Source: Okeania sp. SIO3I5
Lineage (GTDB): Bacteria; Cyanobacteriota; Cyanobacteriia; Cyanobacteriales; Microcoleaceae
NCBI RefSeq assembly: GCF_010672085.1
Contig: NZ_JAAHHT010000038.1
Location: 1 to 61,526 of the forward strand
Direction: 5' to 3'
DNA length: 61,526 bases
In this document: positions 8,101 through 15,782 of the stretch, piece after piece
Position numbering within the stretch: position 1 is the stretch's first letter
Layout of the letters: every line of letters starts with the position of its first letter
Notes under the pieces: model-generated
What the model saw: only the letters and a program-made list of their open reading frames with translations
What the model was told of the DNA's origin: nothing
Databases searched by the model: none
Made by a program: the position numbers and the translations under genes

Positions 8101-11100
8101 CGACAGTTCAAACAAATCAAATAGCTCTAACTGCTGTAGAAAAATTATTGAATCAAACAGGAATAGCTTCAGAATTTAGAAGTTCTGCTTCAGAGAGAAC
8201 TAATATTTTGCCAAGAAATACTGATGGAAATGTTCAAGGTGGAGCGACGGTATCTGGAAATATTAATAATTTAACTCCTGAAGGAATTACTGTTAATGGG
8301 GATGGCAAAGTAATTATTGCCGGAGGAACAATTAACGCTGAAGGAAAATTAAATCGAGGAAATTTTCAAGCTTCAGTTAATAGTAGTAAATTAGCAGTAA
8401 ATCCTCTTTTAGATTTAGGCGAGTCAATTTTAGTATCTGGCTTAATACCTGTAGAAGCTAATCAAATCAAAACTTTGCAAGCTCAAATTCCGATTGTTAA
8501 ATCTTTAAATAGTCAAGTAAATGTCAATGCTAACTTGTCTGGAAGTTTGATAAACTTGGCTCCAGAAGCAATAGCAGGAATAGCTAAAAGTAAGCTTTTT
8601 ATTGATGGTAATAAAATTGATATTGATGGAGAATTGGAGCGAGGTAATTTTTTTGCTGATGTAAAAGCCGACAAAATTGGTTTACGCAGTCTAGAACAAA
8701 TAATCAGAAAAACTGATTTAGTTGCTCTTCCACCTAGCGCAACTTTACCTCCAGGAATAGAAGGAGAAATTTTTGGAAATTTAAGCGTATTTGCTAATGT
8801 TAATAATTTGACTCCTCAAGCTATTGCTGCTGATGGAAGTGGAAAATTAATAATTGGAAATAACACAATTAATGCCACGGGTAAATTAGAACGAGGAAAT
8901 TTTGAAGCAGCAGTGAGGGCTGACCCTATTCCTCTAAGTTTTGTTAAAAAAATAGCAAGAGAGCTAGCGCTAGACACGGATTTGGGCACGGATACACGGA
9001 TTAAACAAAATGGTTTTGGCATGGATAAAGACACGGATTTGAGCACGGATGAAGGGATTAAAAAAGAGGAAGGATTAGAGGAATTTATTAAGTTAGCTTT
9101 GCCTTATTTAGAAGCAATAGATGGAAATATTCTTGGTAATGCTAAATTAGCTGGAAATTTAGAAAATTTAAACTCAGATGCTATAGCTGCTGAAGCAGAA
9201 GGAAAGGTAATTTTTTCTGGTGGTGGAGCGGTAAATATTACTGGGAAATTAGTCGGTCAAAAATGGCAAGCTACCGTAGTGGGAGAGCAAATTCCTTTAG
9301 AGAAATTTTCAGAAGCAATAGAAAAACAAGAAGAGGCAAAACCTGCCGTTGCTGCTATTAGACAAACTCAAAAATTATTAGGGCAAGCTGAAAATTTACC
9401 TGTAATTGGTGGATTATTTAATAGCAAGATTGACTTATCTGGAAGTCTGGAAAATTTAACTCCAGAAGCTATTCAAGCAAAAGCAAAATTAACACTTTCT
9501 GAATTACCAATTATTCAGAAATCTTTCAATGGTTGGTTTAGCTGGAATGGCAGGGAAATAGAAATAGAAAAAGTTACTATTCCGCCAGAAGTTAATGCAA
9601 ATGGAAAAGTAGGTGTAGATTTTCCAGCACAAAAACCTCCCGCTGTTTCTGGAATTAATATCAACGTCAATTTGTCAGATTTTAATTTAGCATCTCTGCC
9701 AATAGAGAAATTTACGGAAGACTTACCCATCGAAAAAAAAGGTGAATTATTAACAGGTAGAGTCAACTTTGATGGCAAAATTATCGGTCAATCTATTGCC
9801 GACTTAAACTTAGTTGGTGATGTAGCTTTGAGAAATTTAGCAGTAAATGGAGTAGATTTTGATTCGGAGTTATCAGGCAAATTAAATGCGGGAATTACTC
9901 AAGGAGCAAGCGTTAAAATTGCTGGTAAAAATGATCGTCTGGAATTGGTGTTAGATAAAACCTATTTTCCCACTGCTTTTTTAGTTAAACGCGACGAAGC
10001 AAAACTCGCAGGAGTTACCCAAGGAGAAAACTTTTTAGTAACATTAGAAAAATTTCCTCTGGAGTTGTTAGGTATAGCACCAGCAGAACAATTTGGTATC
10101 GGTGCAGTTACGGGAGAAGCATCCGCAAAAATAGCTTTATCCGATCTGAGAACATTCGACATTAACTCTATCAAAGCAAACGGAAATTTAGAGGTGGCAA
10201 AACCTGGTATTGGTTACATAGATGCTGAAAGTTTCACAGCAGATATAAATTATGCTCAAGGAAAAGCAAATCTTAATGACGGTACATTGTTATTAGGAAA
10301 TAGTCGATATGTCTTACAAGCAATGGTTGATCTAAATTCATCCAGTTCTACTTTTAACCCCAAATTTGCAGGGAGTCTCAAAATAGAAAAAGGAGAAGTG
10401 CAAGATATTTTGACTGCCCTCCAATGGTTTAACTTAGAAGAGATTGCACGGGGTGTGGCAACTCCCAATTATGGCACGGCAGCAAATGTGCAAACATTAT
10501 CAAGAAGTTTTCCTGAAAATACCCCTTTAATGAAGCAGTTGCGTCGGTTTGCTAAAATTCAAGCGTTGCTGCAACAACAAACAAGTCAACAACCAGATAC
10601 TCCCATACCAATACCACCCCTTGCCGATCTTGATGTCACTTTTTCGGGCGACATAATAGCGCAAGGATCGTTGCAGTCCGGTGTTGATGGAAAATTTGAT
10701 ATCAAAGGTAATGGTTGGAACTGGGGAATTTACAAAATAGATAATTTTCTCGTACAGGGTAAGTATGAAAATGATATCTTGACAGTCAAACCCTTAGAAA
10801 TGCAAGTAGGAGAAGCATCGTTAGCATTCAATGGAGACTTTAGTCTAGAAAATCAAAGTGGGAAATTGCAACTAAAAAATGTAGAGTTGGCAGAAATACA
10901 GAAATTTGCCCAGAGTTATGTACCGCCAAATATCAATATTGCAGGAATGTTGAATTTAGAAACAGAATTAGGCGGAAATTTTGAAGATCCCAAAGCTTTT
11001 GGTAACATTAAGATAGTGGATGGAACTCTCAACGAACAACCTATTGAAAAAGCAGAAACAAAATTTAATTACCAAACTGAGAGACTGGGTTGCCAAACTG

Positions 11101-12632
11101 GGAGACTGTGTTTTGAGGGAGAACTTTCTATAATTGGAGACCCCATTGAATATAGAGGTAATATACCCATTGACTTACCCTTCGCTAAAGATTCCGCAGA
11201 TAGCAATGAAATTAGTGTCCGCTTAAATGTCAAAAATGATGCCTTCAAAATAGTAAATATTTTAACTGATCAGGTGACTTTAAACTCAGGTAAAGGAGAG
11301 ATATTATTAGAAGTAAAAGGAACATTGCAACAACCACAAGCAAAAGGTTCTGCCGAATTTAACGATATTAGTATAACTGCAGCAGCATTTCCCGATCCTG
11401 TAACAGACTTGGAAGGCACCGTTTTATTTAATGGCGATCGCCTCGAAGTCGAAAAAATTCAAGGAAACATTAGTGATGGTGTAGTTCAAGTTGTTGGTGC
11501 TTTACCACTATTGAAACCTTTTAGTAGCGAAGATCCAGATATCAACAACCCTCTGACAATTACCCTAGACAACCTTAACGTAGACTTTAAAAGAGCATTT
11601 CAAGGCGGTATTGATGGTAAAGTCGTAATTACAGGAGCAGCTTTGGAACCCAAAGTTGGTGGTAACGTAGAAGTATCCAAAGGTAAGATATTTTTGAATC
11701 AAGCAGCAGGTTTAGCAGGTGAATTCGCCTCTACAGCAGAAACTCAAACAGATGGAGGCAGCTTTGGTATGGGAGAATTTAAGATTGGTATCAATGATTT
11801 TCAGGTAATATTGAGCGATCGCCTACAGATGGTTAGTCCAGGACTAGCTAATTTTCAAGTTGGAGGTGGTTTACGGATAAATGGCACCGTCACTGACATT
11901 CGTCCTAGCGGTACAATTAACTTAGAAGAAGGTATAATTAACTTATTTAGTACAGATTTGCGTTTAGATCCTAACTATAACAATACAGCGAAATTTATCC
12001 CCGATAATGGACTCGATCCCATAGTAGATGTACAGTTATTAGCATCAGCTTTTGAAAGCAGTGGTTCATTAACAACAAGACCGAGTACTGCATTTTCAGC
12101 AGAAACAATAGATGCTCCATCACCAGGAACTTTGAATAGTAGTCAGAGAATCCAAATTATGGCCAAAGCAACCGGACCGCTATCAAAATTAGAAGATGAA
12201 GATAACAAAGATAACGAAAATAACCTAGAGCTAACCAGTTCTCCGCAGCGAACCGAGACACAAATAGTCAGTTTATTAGGAGGTAATATTGTTAATACCC
12301 TTAGTGCAGACAGAAATTTAGCATTAGCAAATGTGGCAAGTACCGCTCTATTTAGTGGCATACAACAGGATATTATTGACTTCACGGGATTAAGTGAATT
12401 TCGGATATTTCCTGCAAGTATTCCTAAAAGTGGATCGCAACGTGCGAACAGTTTAGGTTGGGGTTTAGAGGTTGGTATTGATGTAACAAAGGAACTCGGA
12501 ATATCCGCAACTATACTTGAAGCACCAGAGTTGTCTGTGAATTATCAAGTTAATGATAAAGTACGTCTCCGAGGAGGTAGTAATTTTTCTGATAATGCAG
12601 TGTTGTCAATTGAGTATGAAACGAGATTTTGA
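5157..12632 (+). CDS. TamB-like translocation/assembly module protein
   Basis: This 2491-residue protein has one N-terminal membrane segment (IIIISGLGLGTVLVAGGIAV, about residues 24-43). Long repeating beta-strand segments of AsmA/TamB character follow, with recurrent INGxxxxSGxLxNLxPE patterns, and a C-terminal TamB (DUF490) domain ends in a beta-barrel-like segment (LRGGSNFSDNAVLSIEYETRF). TamB proteins span the periplasm and work with an Omp85 partner in outer-membrane assembly or lipid transport; no Omp85 gene is next to it here. Residues about 482-630 are a tandem array of a 33-residue unit, and about 1271-1303 hold a related insert. The start is the ATG after TTTGAGTTACTT. The stop is followed immediately by a family A element. 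Confidence 0.92.
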   Translation: MANTPENPNDQTHLSTPRKWKRIIIISGLGLGTVLVAGGIAVSWWVKEGLAPMVSDSLTQLMQRPVQVGELRKFGLGYIEFGPSSLPPTSTDSITASTDVVKVTFPLGPILFGTVRLDITFGESQAVVKQEANGSFAIPLLAELPPPPLDIDIERLSFPKLNVTIEPAVKEKSATPILLDLGKSEVLATDNEERWIVNLNGKVIDGGNFKVNAEANINTLEVKGNVVAKKLQLPIFAPLALAIENIPDIYVESGELDANLRARVIITDNIADILQDARGKVSLRELKANTDILSNSVKVNTVANFAWPKVNLENLDVNYGDIGVKLRGAAETGRDLDLQNIKLDLQAQVLPVSFETLFDTAVREIGLFSNNTSSPETKQQLQQISSQIENIRPFLAGTVKTDVKVSGSLLEPVVSGKVETTEVTRVDRLRFKDIATKFTVSPELNQEFQFVNVTAGFSDLQINPVVGGKITGKGSISEVIGKLDTDLGTDTRIKSLVELTSVQSQQQETKFNPSELDSDLGTDTRMKNLVQSELDSDLGTDTRMKNLVQLTPVQNQQQETKFNPSELDTDLGTDTRIKSLVELTSVQSQEQETKFNPSELDTDLGTDTRMKNLVQLTPVQNQQQETKFNPKVDLDLRVENLPVEAIAQQYGITSPLPIGDFSSEVKISGLLESLKGQIQWQLPKAVYPLSGEVDIVNSQANIKNTVVKVGGGTVNINGNANLENWQLNATANQINLENLEPLQPLGLPSGLEGIVNGQANFSGLTNQLSINSINGNATGRVNLAGGQINLNGEVNNGNWQGKGIATQLSLSALERIARNSDILITPNPILSGRTDGKINGEATASGSLNNLSLPGVTVDFDGNLNLANGRINAGGKVNNGRFQTLVNTQDLPINPLLDLGLSAVNSGIITDQEQLNLIKTNIPRVKSLNGQINGKVNLSGNLTNLDPEFITENLTGNLTGNLKIEAGTINATGNLNRGNFQTTVQTNQIALTAVEKLLNQTGIASEFRSSASERTNILPRNTDGNVQGGATVSGNINNLTPEGITVNGDGKVIIAGGTINAEGKLNRGNFQASVNSSKLAVNPLLDLGESILVSGLIPVEANQIKTLQAQIPIVKSLNSQVNVNANLSGSLINLAPEAIAGIAKSKLFIDGNKIDIDGELERGNFFADVKADKIGLRSLEQIIRKTDLVALPPSATLPPGIEGEIFGNLSVFANVNNLTPQAIAADGSGKLIIGNNTINATGKLERGNFEAAVRADPIPLSFVKKIARELALDTDLGTDTRIKQNGFGMDKDTDLSTDEGIKKEEGLEEFIKLALPYLEAIDGNILGNAKLAGNLENLNSDAIAAEAEGKVIFSGGGAVNITGKLVGQKWQATVVGEQIPLEKFSEAIEKQEEAKPAVAAIRQTQKLLGQAENLPVIGGLFNSKIDLSGSLENLTPEAIQAKAKLTLSELPIIQKSFNGWFSWNGREIEIEKVTIPPEVNANGKVGVDFPAQKPPAVSGININVNLSDFNLASLPIEKFTEDLPIEKKGELLTGRVNFDGKIIGQSIADLNLVGDVALRNLAVNGVDFDSELSGKLNAGITQGASVKIAGKNDRLELVLDKTYFPTAFLVKRDEAKLAGVTQGENFLVTLEKFPLELLGIAPAEQFGIGAVTGEASAKIALSDLRTFDINSIKANGNLEVAKPGIGYIDAESFTADINYAQGKANLNDGTLLLGNSRYVLQAMVDLNSSSSTFNPKFAGSLKIEKGEVQDILTALQWFNLEEIARGVATPNYGTAANVQTLSRSFPENTPLMKQLRRFAKIQALLQQQTSQQPDTPIPIPPLADLDVTFSGDIIAQGSLQSGVDGKFDIKGNGWNWGIYKIDNFLVQGKYENDILTVKPLEMQVGEASLAFNGDFSLENQSGKLQLKNVELAEIQKFAQSYVPPNINIAGMLNLETELGGNFEDPKAFGNIKIVDGTLNEQPIEKAETKFNYQTERLGCQTGRLCFEGELSIIGDPIEYRGNIPIDLPFAKDSADSNEISVRLNVKNDAFKIVNILTDQVTLNSGKGEILLEVKGTLQQPQAKGSAEFNDISITAAAFPDPVTDLEGTVLFNGDRLEVEKIQGNISDGVVQVVGALPLLKPFSSEDPDINNPLTITLDNLNVDFKRAFQGGIDGKVVITGAALEPKVGGNVEVSKGKIFLNQAAGLAGEFASTAETQTDGGSFGMGEFKIGINDFQVILSDRLQMVSPGLANFQVGGGLRINGTVTDIRPSGTINLEEGIINLFSTDLRLDPNYNNTAKFIPDNGLDPIVDVQLLASAFESSGSLTTRPSTAFSAETIDAPSPGTLNSSQRIQIMAKATGPLSKLEDEDNKDNENNLELTSSPQRTETQIVSLLGGNIVNTLSADRNLALANVASTALFSGIQQDIIDFTGLSEFRIFPASIPKSGSQRANSLGWGLEVGIDVTKELGISATILEAPELSVNYQVNDKVRLRGGSNFSDNAVLSIEYETRF
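6602..7045 (+). repeat. in-frame 99-bp tandem repeat inside the TamB gene
   Basis: Units start with GCTAGAC at 6602, 6701, 6755, 6854 and 6953. Spacing is 99 bp except for one shortened 54-bp unit, so every unit is a whole number of codons. Each contains CGGATTTGGGCACGGATACA and encodes DLGTDTR followed by K(S/N)LV and a Gln-rich QQETKFNP tail. Two alternating subtypes exist (RIKSLVELTSVQSQ and RMKNLVQLTPVQNQ), pointing to duplication of a two-unit block. Confidence 0.95.
8966..9060 (+). repeat. second, diverged DLGTDTR-type insert in the TamB gene
   Basis: The same CACGGATTTGGGCACGGATA core appears at about 8973-8992 and again, altered, at about 9031-9051 (CACGGATTTGAGCACGGATG). Encodes DTDLGTDTRIKQNGF and DTDLSTDEGIKKEEG in frame. 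A repeat spreading within one gene while keeping the frame is the simplest reading. Confidence 0.85.
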
Positions 12633-12733
12633 TTACAGCGGTTTTCATTTGGCACATTAGGGACGTTCCATGGAACGTCCCTACAAGATTCTGGTTGTGA
12701 CGATGTAGTTCATCAATATGAAAAGCGCTGTAA
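12633..12733. mobile_element. family A element (TTACAGCG ends, TA target)
   Basis: Ends TTACAGCGGTTTTCA and GAAAAGCGCTGTAA are inverted repeats. The centre holds a palindromic block (GGGACGTTCC / GGAACGTCCC, 12660-12685). Related copies are at 35857-35965, 49898-50054 and 58194-58301 (opposite orientation). The 35857 copy shows insertion at a TA dinucleotide, typical of IS630/Tc1-mariner-like transposition. No transposase is encoded. Confidence 0.9.
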
Positions 12734-12773
12734 TATCATGTCTCTTTAAATAACCAGAATAAAAAATTTAGAG

Positions 12774-12912
12774 AGTAGGGAGGGAGTAGGGAGCGAAAAA
12801 TATTCTCCCTTGGAGATAAGAAGATTTTTATTACGGCTAATTAATGAGACTTGATATAAGAGGGAGTAGGGAGTAGGAAGTAGGAAGTAGGGAGTAGGGA
12901 GTAGGGAGCAGG
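12774..12912. repeat. GGGAGTA short tandem repeats
   Basis: Two clusters of the unit GGGAGTA(G), around 12774-12797 and 12862-12912, in the 297-bp gap between the TamB and Uma2-type genes. Nothing else is recognisable between 12734 and 12929. Confidence 0.8.
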
Positions 12913-12929
12913 ATGCTCCCACTACTTAC

Positions 12930-13841
12930 TTAACTACCAGAAATTTTCCGCACTTCCTCAATAGTCAAACTCAGAATTTGTGCTACTTGTTCCACACTCA
13001 TTCCCGTTGCTAATAGTTGAGGAATAGCACTTCTTCGTGCTTGGCGTTCCTGTTCTAATTCGTTGGCAAGGCGATCGCCACGGGCTGTTTCTGCTTCTGC
13101 ACGGGCTGTTTCTGCTTCTGCACGGGCTGTTTCTTTTTCTGCACGAGCTTTTTCTATTTCTTTTCCTTCTGCTCCTGTTAACAACAAGTTACCTTCAGAA
13201 TCCCACCAGCGTAACCATGATAGAGCTTGATTTTGATAGAAACCTTCCCATTTTCCTAATTCTATTCCCAGGGGTTCTATCAAATAGTGACCCCGTTCAT
13301 TAGGAGACATCTGGCGATAAGAGTTATTCTCTAAATGATACATTTGTAAGTTACCAGTTTTCACGATATATATTCCGTAGTAATCTATTTGGATAATCTG
13401 TTCGTATACCCAAAATTTTCCTGGTTTTGTTGTTTTACCATCCGGGGAAACTGACAAAGGTGTTTTGTCTAATTCTTCTGTTCCGTCACCGCTGGCAAAT
13501 TCTAGAGCAATTAAAGGCGGTGTAGGTTCTTGCCACAGACAATAGGAACGACGAAATTCACCATCTAATAGTGGTGGTACATTGGGAACGTAAAACCAAT
13601 CTGGTGCTTCTGCACCTTTTTCGGGGGGTTCTGTTTGTCGCCAATAGATCCCACTATCTTGTCCGATGGCATAATTTCCATCTGGGTGTCGCTGTTGTAA
13701 AATTGCTCCGATGGAGTCAGTTAAAAGAATGCTTTGGGGATGTTCCTGGAAATTTTTCACAAAAGTGCCGTCTTCATCTGGTAAATGAGTATGATCGAGA
13801 AAGGGTTGGGGTACGTCTATTTTGATTTTGGCGTGAGTCAT
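12930..13841 (-). CDS. Uma2 family (DUF820) nuclease-like protein
   Basis: This 303-residue protein belongs to the Uma2/DUF820 group, abundant in cyanobacteria and distantly related to PD-(D/E)XK nucleases. Recognisable segments are APDWFYVPNVPP, PLIALEFASGDG and KFWVYEQIIQIDYYGIY, the usual core spacing. Residues about 228-265 are a charged coiled coil with repeated AEAETAR units, and the C-terminus (LLATGMSVEQVAQILSL) is a small helical tail common in these proteins. Whether it cuts DNA is unproven; many copies are presumed inactive or selfish. It stands alone, opposite in strand to its neighbours. Upstream lies a CAGTTAT short tandem repeat. Confidence 0.85.
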   Translation of the reverse strand: MTHAKIKIDVPQPFLDHTHLPDEDGTFVKNFQEHPQSILLTDSIGAILQQRHPDGNYAIGQDSGIYWRQTEPPEKGAEAPDWFYVPNVPPLLDGEFRRSYCLWQEPTPPLIALEFASGDGTEELDKTPLSVSPDGKTTKPGKFWVYEQIIQIDYYGIYIVKTGNLQMYHLENNSYRQMSPNERGHYLIEPLGIELGKWEGFYQNQALSWLRWWDSEGNLLLTGAEGKEIEKARAEKETARAEAETARAEAETARGDRLANELEQERQARRSAIPQLLATGMSVEQVAQILSLTIEEVRKISGS

Positions 13842-13909
13842 TTCAGTTATCAGTTATCAGTTAATCTAGATTTTACCACAATTATACCAATTTGAAAAAA
13901 GAATGCACT

Positions 13910-13937
13910 CATATCAAATCCGGTTGAATACTTATTA
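13910..13937. mobile_element. solo end of a family B element
   Basis: ATATCAAATCCGGTTGAATA matches one terminal repeat of the family B elements (for example 35683-35702). No partner end is seen before the family C element that begins at 13942, which probably interrupted it. Confidence 0.55.
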
Positions 13938-13941
13938 TATA

Positions 13942-14052
13942 CAGGAGTTACGAAAAATATCTAATCGTACACCATCTGTAGGGGCGATTTCCTACTCATG
14001 CGAGCAAACGCGAATCGCCCCTACTAGATATGGTGCTTATGCGTAAGTCCTG
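13942..14052. mobile_element. family C element (AGGACTTACGCA ends)
   Basis: Inverted ends CAGGAGTTACG (decayed) and GCGTAAGTCCTG, with subterminal pair ATTCGCGTTTGCT-like arms around GTAGGGGCGATT / AATCGCCCCTAC. Other copies are at 15063-15152, 23539-23669, 26925-27032 and 29107-29217. The right end abuts sequence that reads in frame into the methyltransferase gene, so the insertion lies in its 5' coding region. Confidence 0.85.
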
Positions 14053-14099
14053 AAGAAAATCAACGTTCCCCTAAAGATCGTCATGAAATTCGGCGGGGA

Positions 14100-14996
14100 A
14101 TGCAGCAACAACCATCCTATAAGTGGTACAGTAGCTGCAAACGTACCATCCAAGAAATGATGTGGGAATCAGTTGCCACTACAGTCGAACGTCAACTACC
14201 AAAATTGGTCGAATGTGCCAAAGAGCGGAGAAAACCTCTGGGAACACTTACCCTAGATCCGGAATTAAAAATTCCTACCTACCAAACTGTTGTAGATACT
14301 CATTGTATGCCAGGAGGATATAACGGCGAATACACTCAAGATGATGTAGCAGCAGGTGCTATCTATGATTTGGGAGTTCATATTGCGATGAGAAACCCTG
14401 AGTCTCTTCGCGATGTCAGAGGTAAGACAGTTATTCATAAATTCTTGAAGCAGCAATATCCAAATTTTCAACCTAGGAAAATTCTAGATATGGGTTGTAC
14501 CGTTGGTGCTAACACCTTGCCTTATGTAGATGCTTATCCAAATGCTGAAGTTTATGGTATCGATCTAGCTCCCGCCATATTACGCTATGCTCATGCACGA
14601 GCGGAGTCTTTAGGAAAACGGGTGCATTTTAGCCAACAGAATGCCGAGAATACTAACTTCCCAGATGAATCATTTGATTTAGTGGTAAGTCATATTTTCC
14701 TACATGAAATACCTGTGCCAGCAATTCGGAATGTTTTCCGCGAAAGTTATCGTTTATTAGCTCCAGGTGGAATAATGATACATCAAGATGCGCCTTTGTA
14801 TCGTGATCTAGATTTATTTACCGCGTTCCTCTATGATGAAGAAACAACTAATAATAATGAACCTTTCTGGAGTGCGATGCGAGATTTAGATTTAGTAGCT
14901 GTAGCACAAGAAGCAGGTTTTTCCAGAGATAATCTTATTGAGACACTGCTCGAACAAAATAATGGCAGACAGTCATTCATTATTGTTGGTATTTAG
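14100..14996 (+). CDS. class I SAM-dependent methyltransferase, probably 5'-truncated
   Basis: This 298-residue protein carries the Rossmann methyltransferase core: motif I ILDMGCTVGANT (128-139), an acidic YGIDL (152-156), a VVSHIFLHEI strand (195-204) and LAPGG (220-224). About 110 upstream residues form a helical N-terminal region. The ATG at 14100 is the first in frame, but the same frame continues upstream (EENQRSPKDRHEIRRGM) back to the family C element. That stretch looks like genuine coding sequence, so the original start was probably lost to the insertion. The catalytic core is intact, but without its promoter the gene may depend on transcription from the element. Substrate unknown; neighbours are a small conserved protein and flavin monooxygenases. 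Confidence 0.85.
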   Translation: MQQQPSYKWYSSCKRTIQEMMWESVATTVERQLPKLVECAKERRKPLGTLTLDPELKIPTYQTVVDTHCMPGGYNGEYTQDDVAAGAIYDLGVHIAMRNPESLRDVRGKTVIHKFLKQQYPNFQPRKILDMGCTVGANTLPYVDAYPNAEVYGIDLAPAILRYAHARAESLGKRVHFSQQNAENTNFPDESFDLVVSHIFLHEIPVPAIRNVFRESYRLLAPGGIMIHQDAPLYRDLDLFTAFLYDEETTNNNEPFWSAMRDLDLVAVAQEAGFSRDNLIETLLEQNNGRQSFIIVGI

Positions 14997-15480
14997 AATT
15001 TAGAATTTAGAATTATTAAACTTTGTATTTCAATTGTAATTTAGAATGTAAAATTTAGAATTCAGGACTTACCCAAAGGTTCTATATATAGTGCTGTGGT
15101 GCGTTACGCTGGCGCCAACACACCCTACCAATAGCGTTCATCCGTAAGTCCTAGAATTATTAAATTTTGTATTTCAATTCTAAATTCTGACGAATGTAGA
15201 ATGTAGAATTGAGAATTATTAAACTTCGTATTTTAATTCTCATTGAAAATTTAAAATTGAGAATTATTAAACTTAGTATTTTAATTCTAAATTCTGACGA
15301 TATTTAGCTCAAAAAGACCAACAAAAAAAGATGATTCCTAGACAAGCAAAAGGTAAACGACCAGTTTATTTAGATAATACAGATTGAGAATGTAGAATTA
15401 AGAATTGAGAATTAAGAATTAAGAATTGAGAATTATTAAACTTTGTATTTCAATTCTAAATTCTGACAATATTTAGCTCA
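14997..15480. repeat. AT-rich repeats derived from TTTAGAATT and a partial duplication
   Basis: Repeated blocks of AATTGAGAATTATTAAACTT with TTTCAATTCTAAATTCTGA fill this gap (copies near 15010, 15150, 15210, 15260, 15410). A family C element lies at 15063-15152 (ends AGGACTTACCC and CCGTAAGTCCT), with core TGGTGCGTTACGCTGGCGCC. The block 15290-15384 duplicates 15459-15553. Confidence 0.8.
15331..15387 (+). pseudogene. duplicated 5' end of the following small gene
   Basis: Encodes MIPRQAKGKRPVYLDNTD then TGA. It matches the first 18 codons of the gene at 15500 with one residue changed, together with about 40 nt of shared upstream sequence. The duplication junction supplies the stop. Could be translated as an 18-residue leader peptide, but more likely a duplication by-product. 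Confidence 0.75.
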
Positions 15481-15499
15481 AAAAGACCAACAAAAAAAA

Positions 15500-15769
15500 A
15501 TGATTCCTAAACAAGCAAAAGGTAAAAGACCAGTTTATTTAGATAATACAGATAATGATAAATTACTGGCAATAATAATGGCATTAGCAGGGGAAGTTTC
15601 CGTATTGCGGGAACGCCTAGATACAATTGAAAAATTAGTAGTAGCTAAAGGCATCATTTCCTCCGAAGACATTGAAAATTATCAGCCAGATGCACAAGTA
15701 AATGAGGAAAGGGAACAATGGCGTGCTGATTATATTGCTAGAATACTGAGAGTTATAGAAAATAGTTAA
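15500..15769 (+). CDS. small conserved cyanobacterial protein, coiled-coil
   Basis: An 89-residue soluble protein that I cannot assign to a named family. It has a basic N-terminus (MIPKQAKGKRPVYLDN) and a central helix IIMALAGEVSVLRERLDTIE with heptad-like hydrophobics suited to a coiled coil. An acidic, charged C-terminus follows (ISSEDIENYQPD, EEREQWRADYIARILRVI). It lies between the methyltransferase and the first monooxygenase, 13 nt before the latter, so it may be co-transcribed with the monooxygenase array. The ATG at 15500 follows an A-tract, without a clear Shine-Dalgarno. An in-frame TGA lies just upstream. Confidence 0.75.
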   Translation: MIPKQAKGKRPVYLDNTDNDKLLAIIMALAGEVSVLRERLDTIEKLVVAKGIISSEDIENYQPDAQVNEEREQWRADYIARILRVIENS

Positions 15770-15782
15770 TTAGTTTGAGACA

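Noticed and set aside
13037-13303. Open frame of 88 codons opposite the Uma2-type gene
   Set aside because: Leucine/phenylalanine-rich repeat translation antisense to the coiled-coil region.
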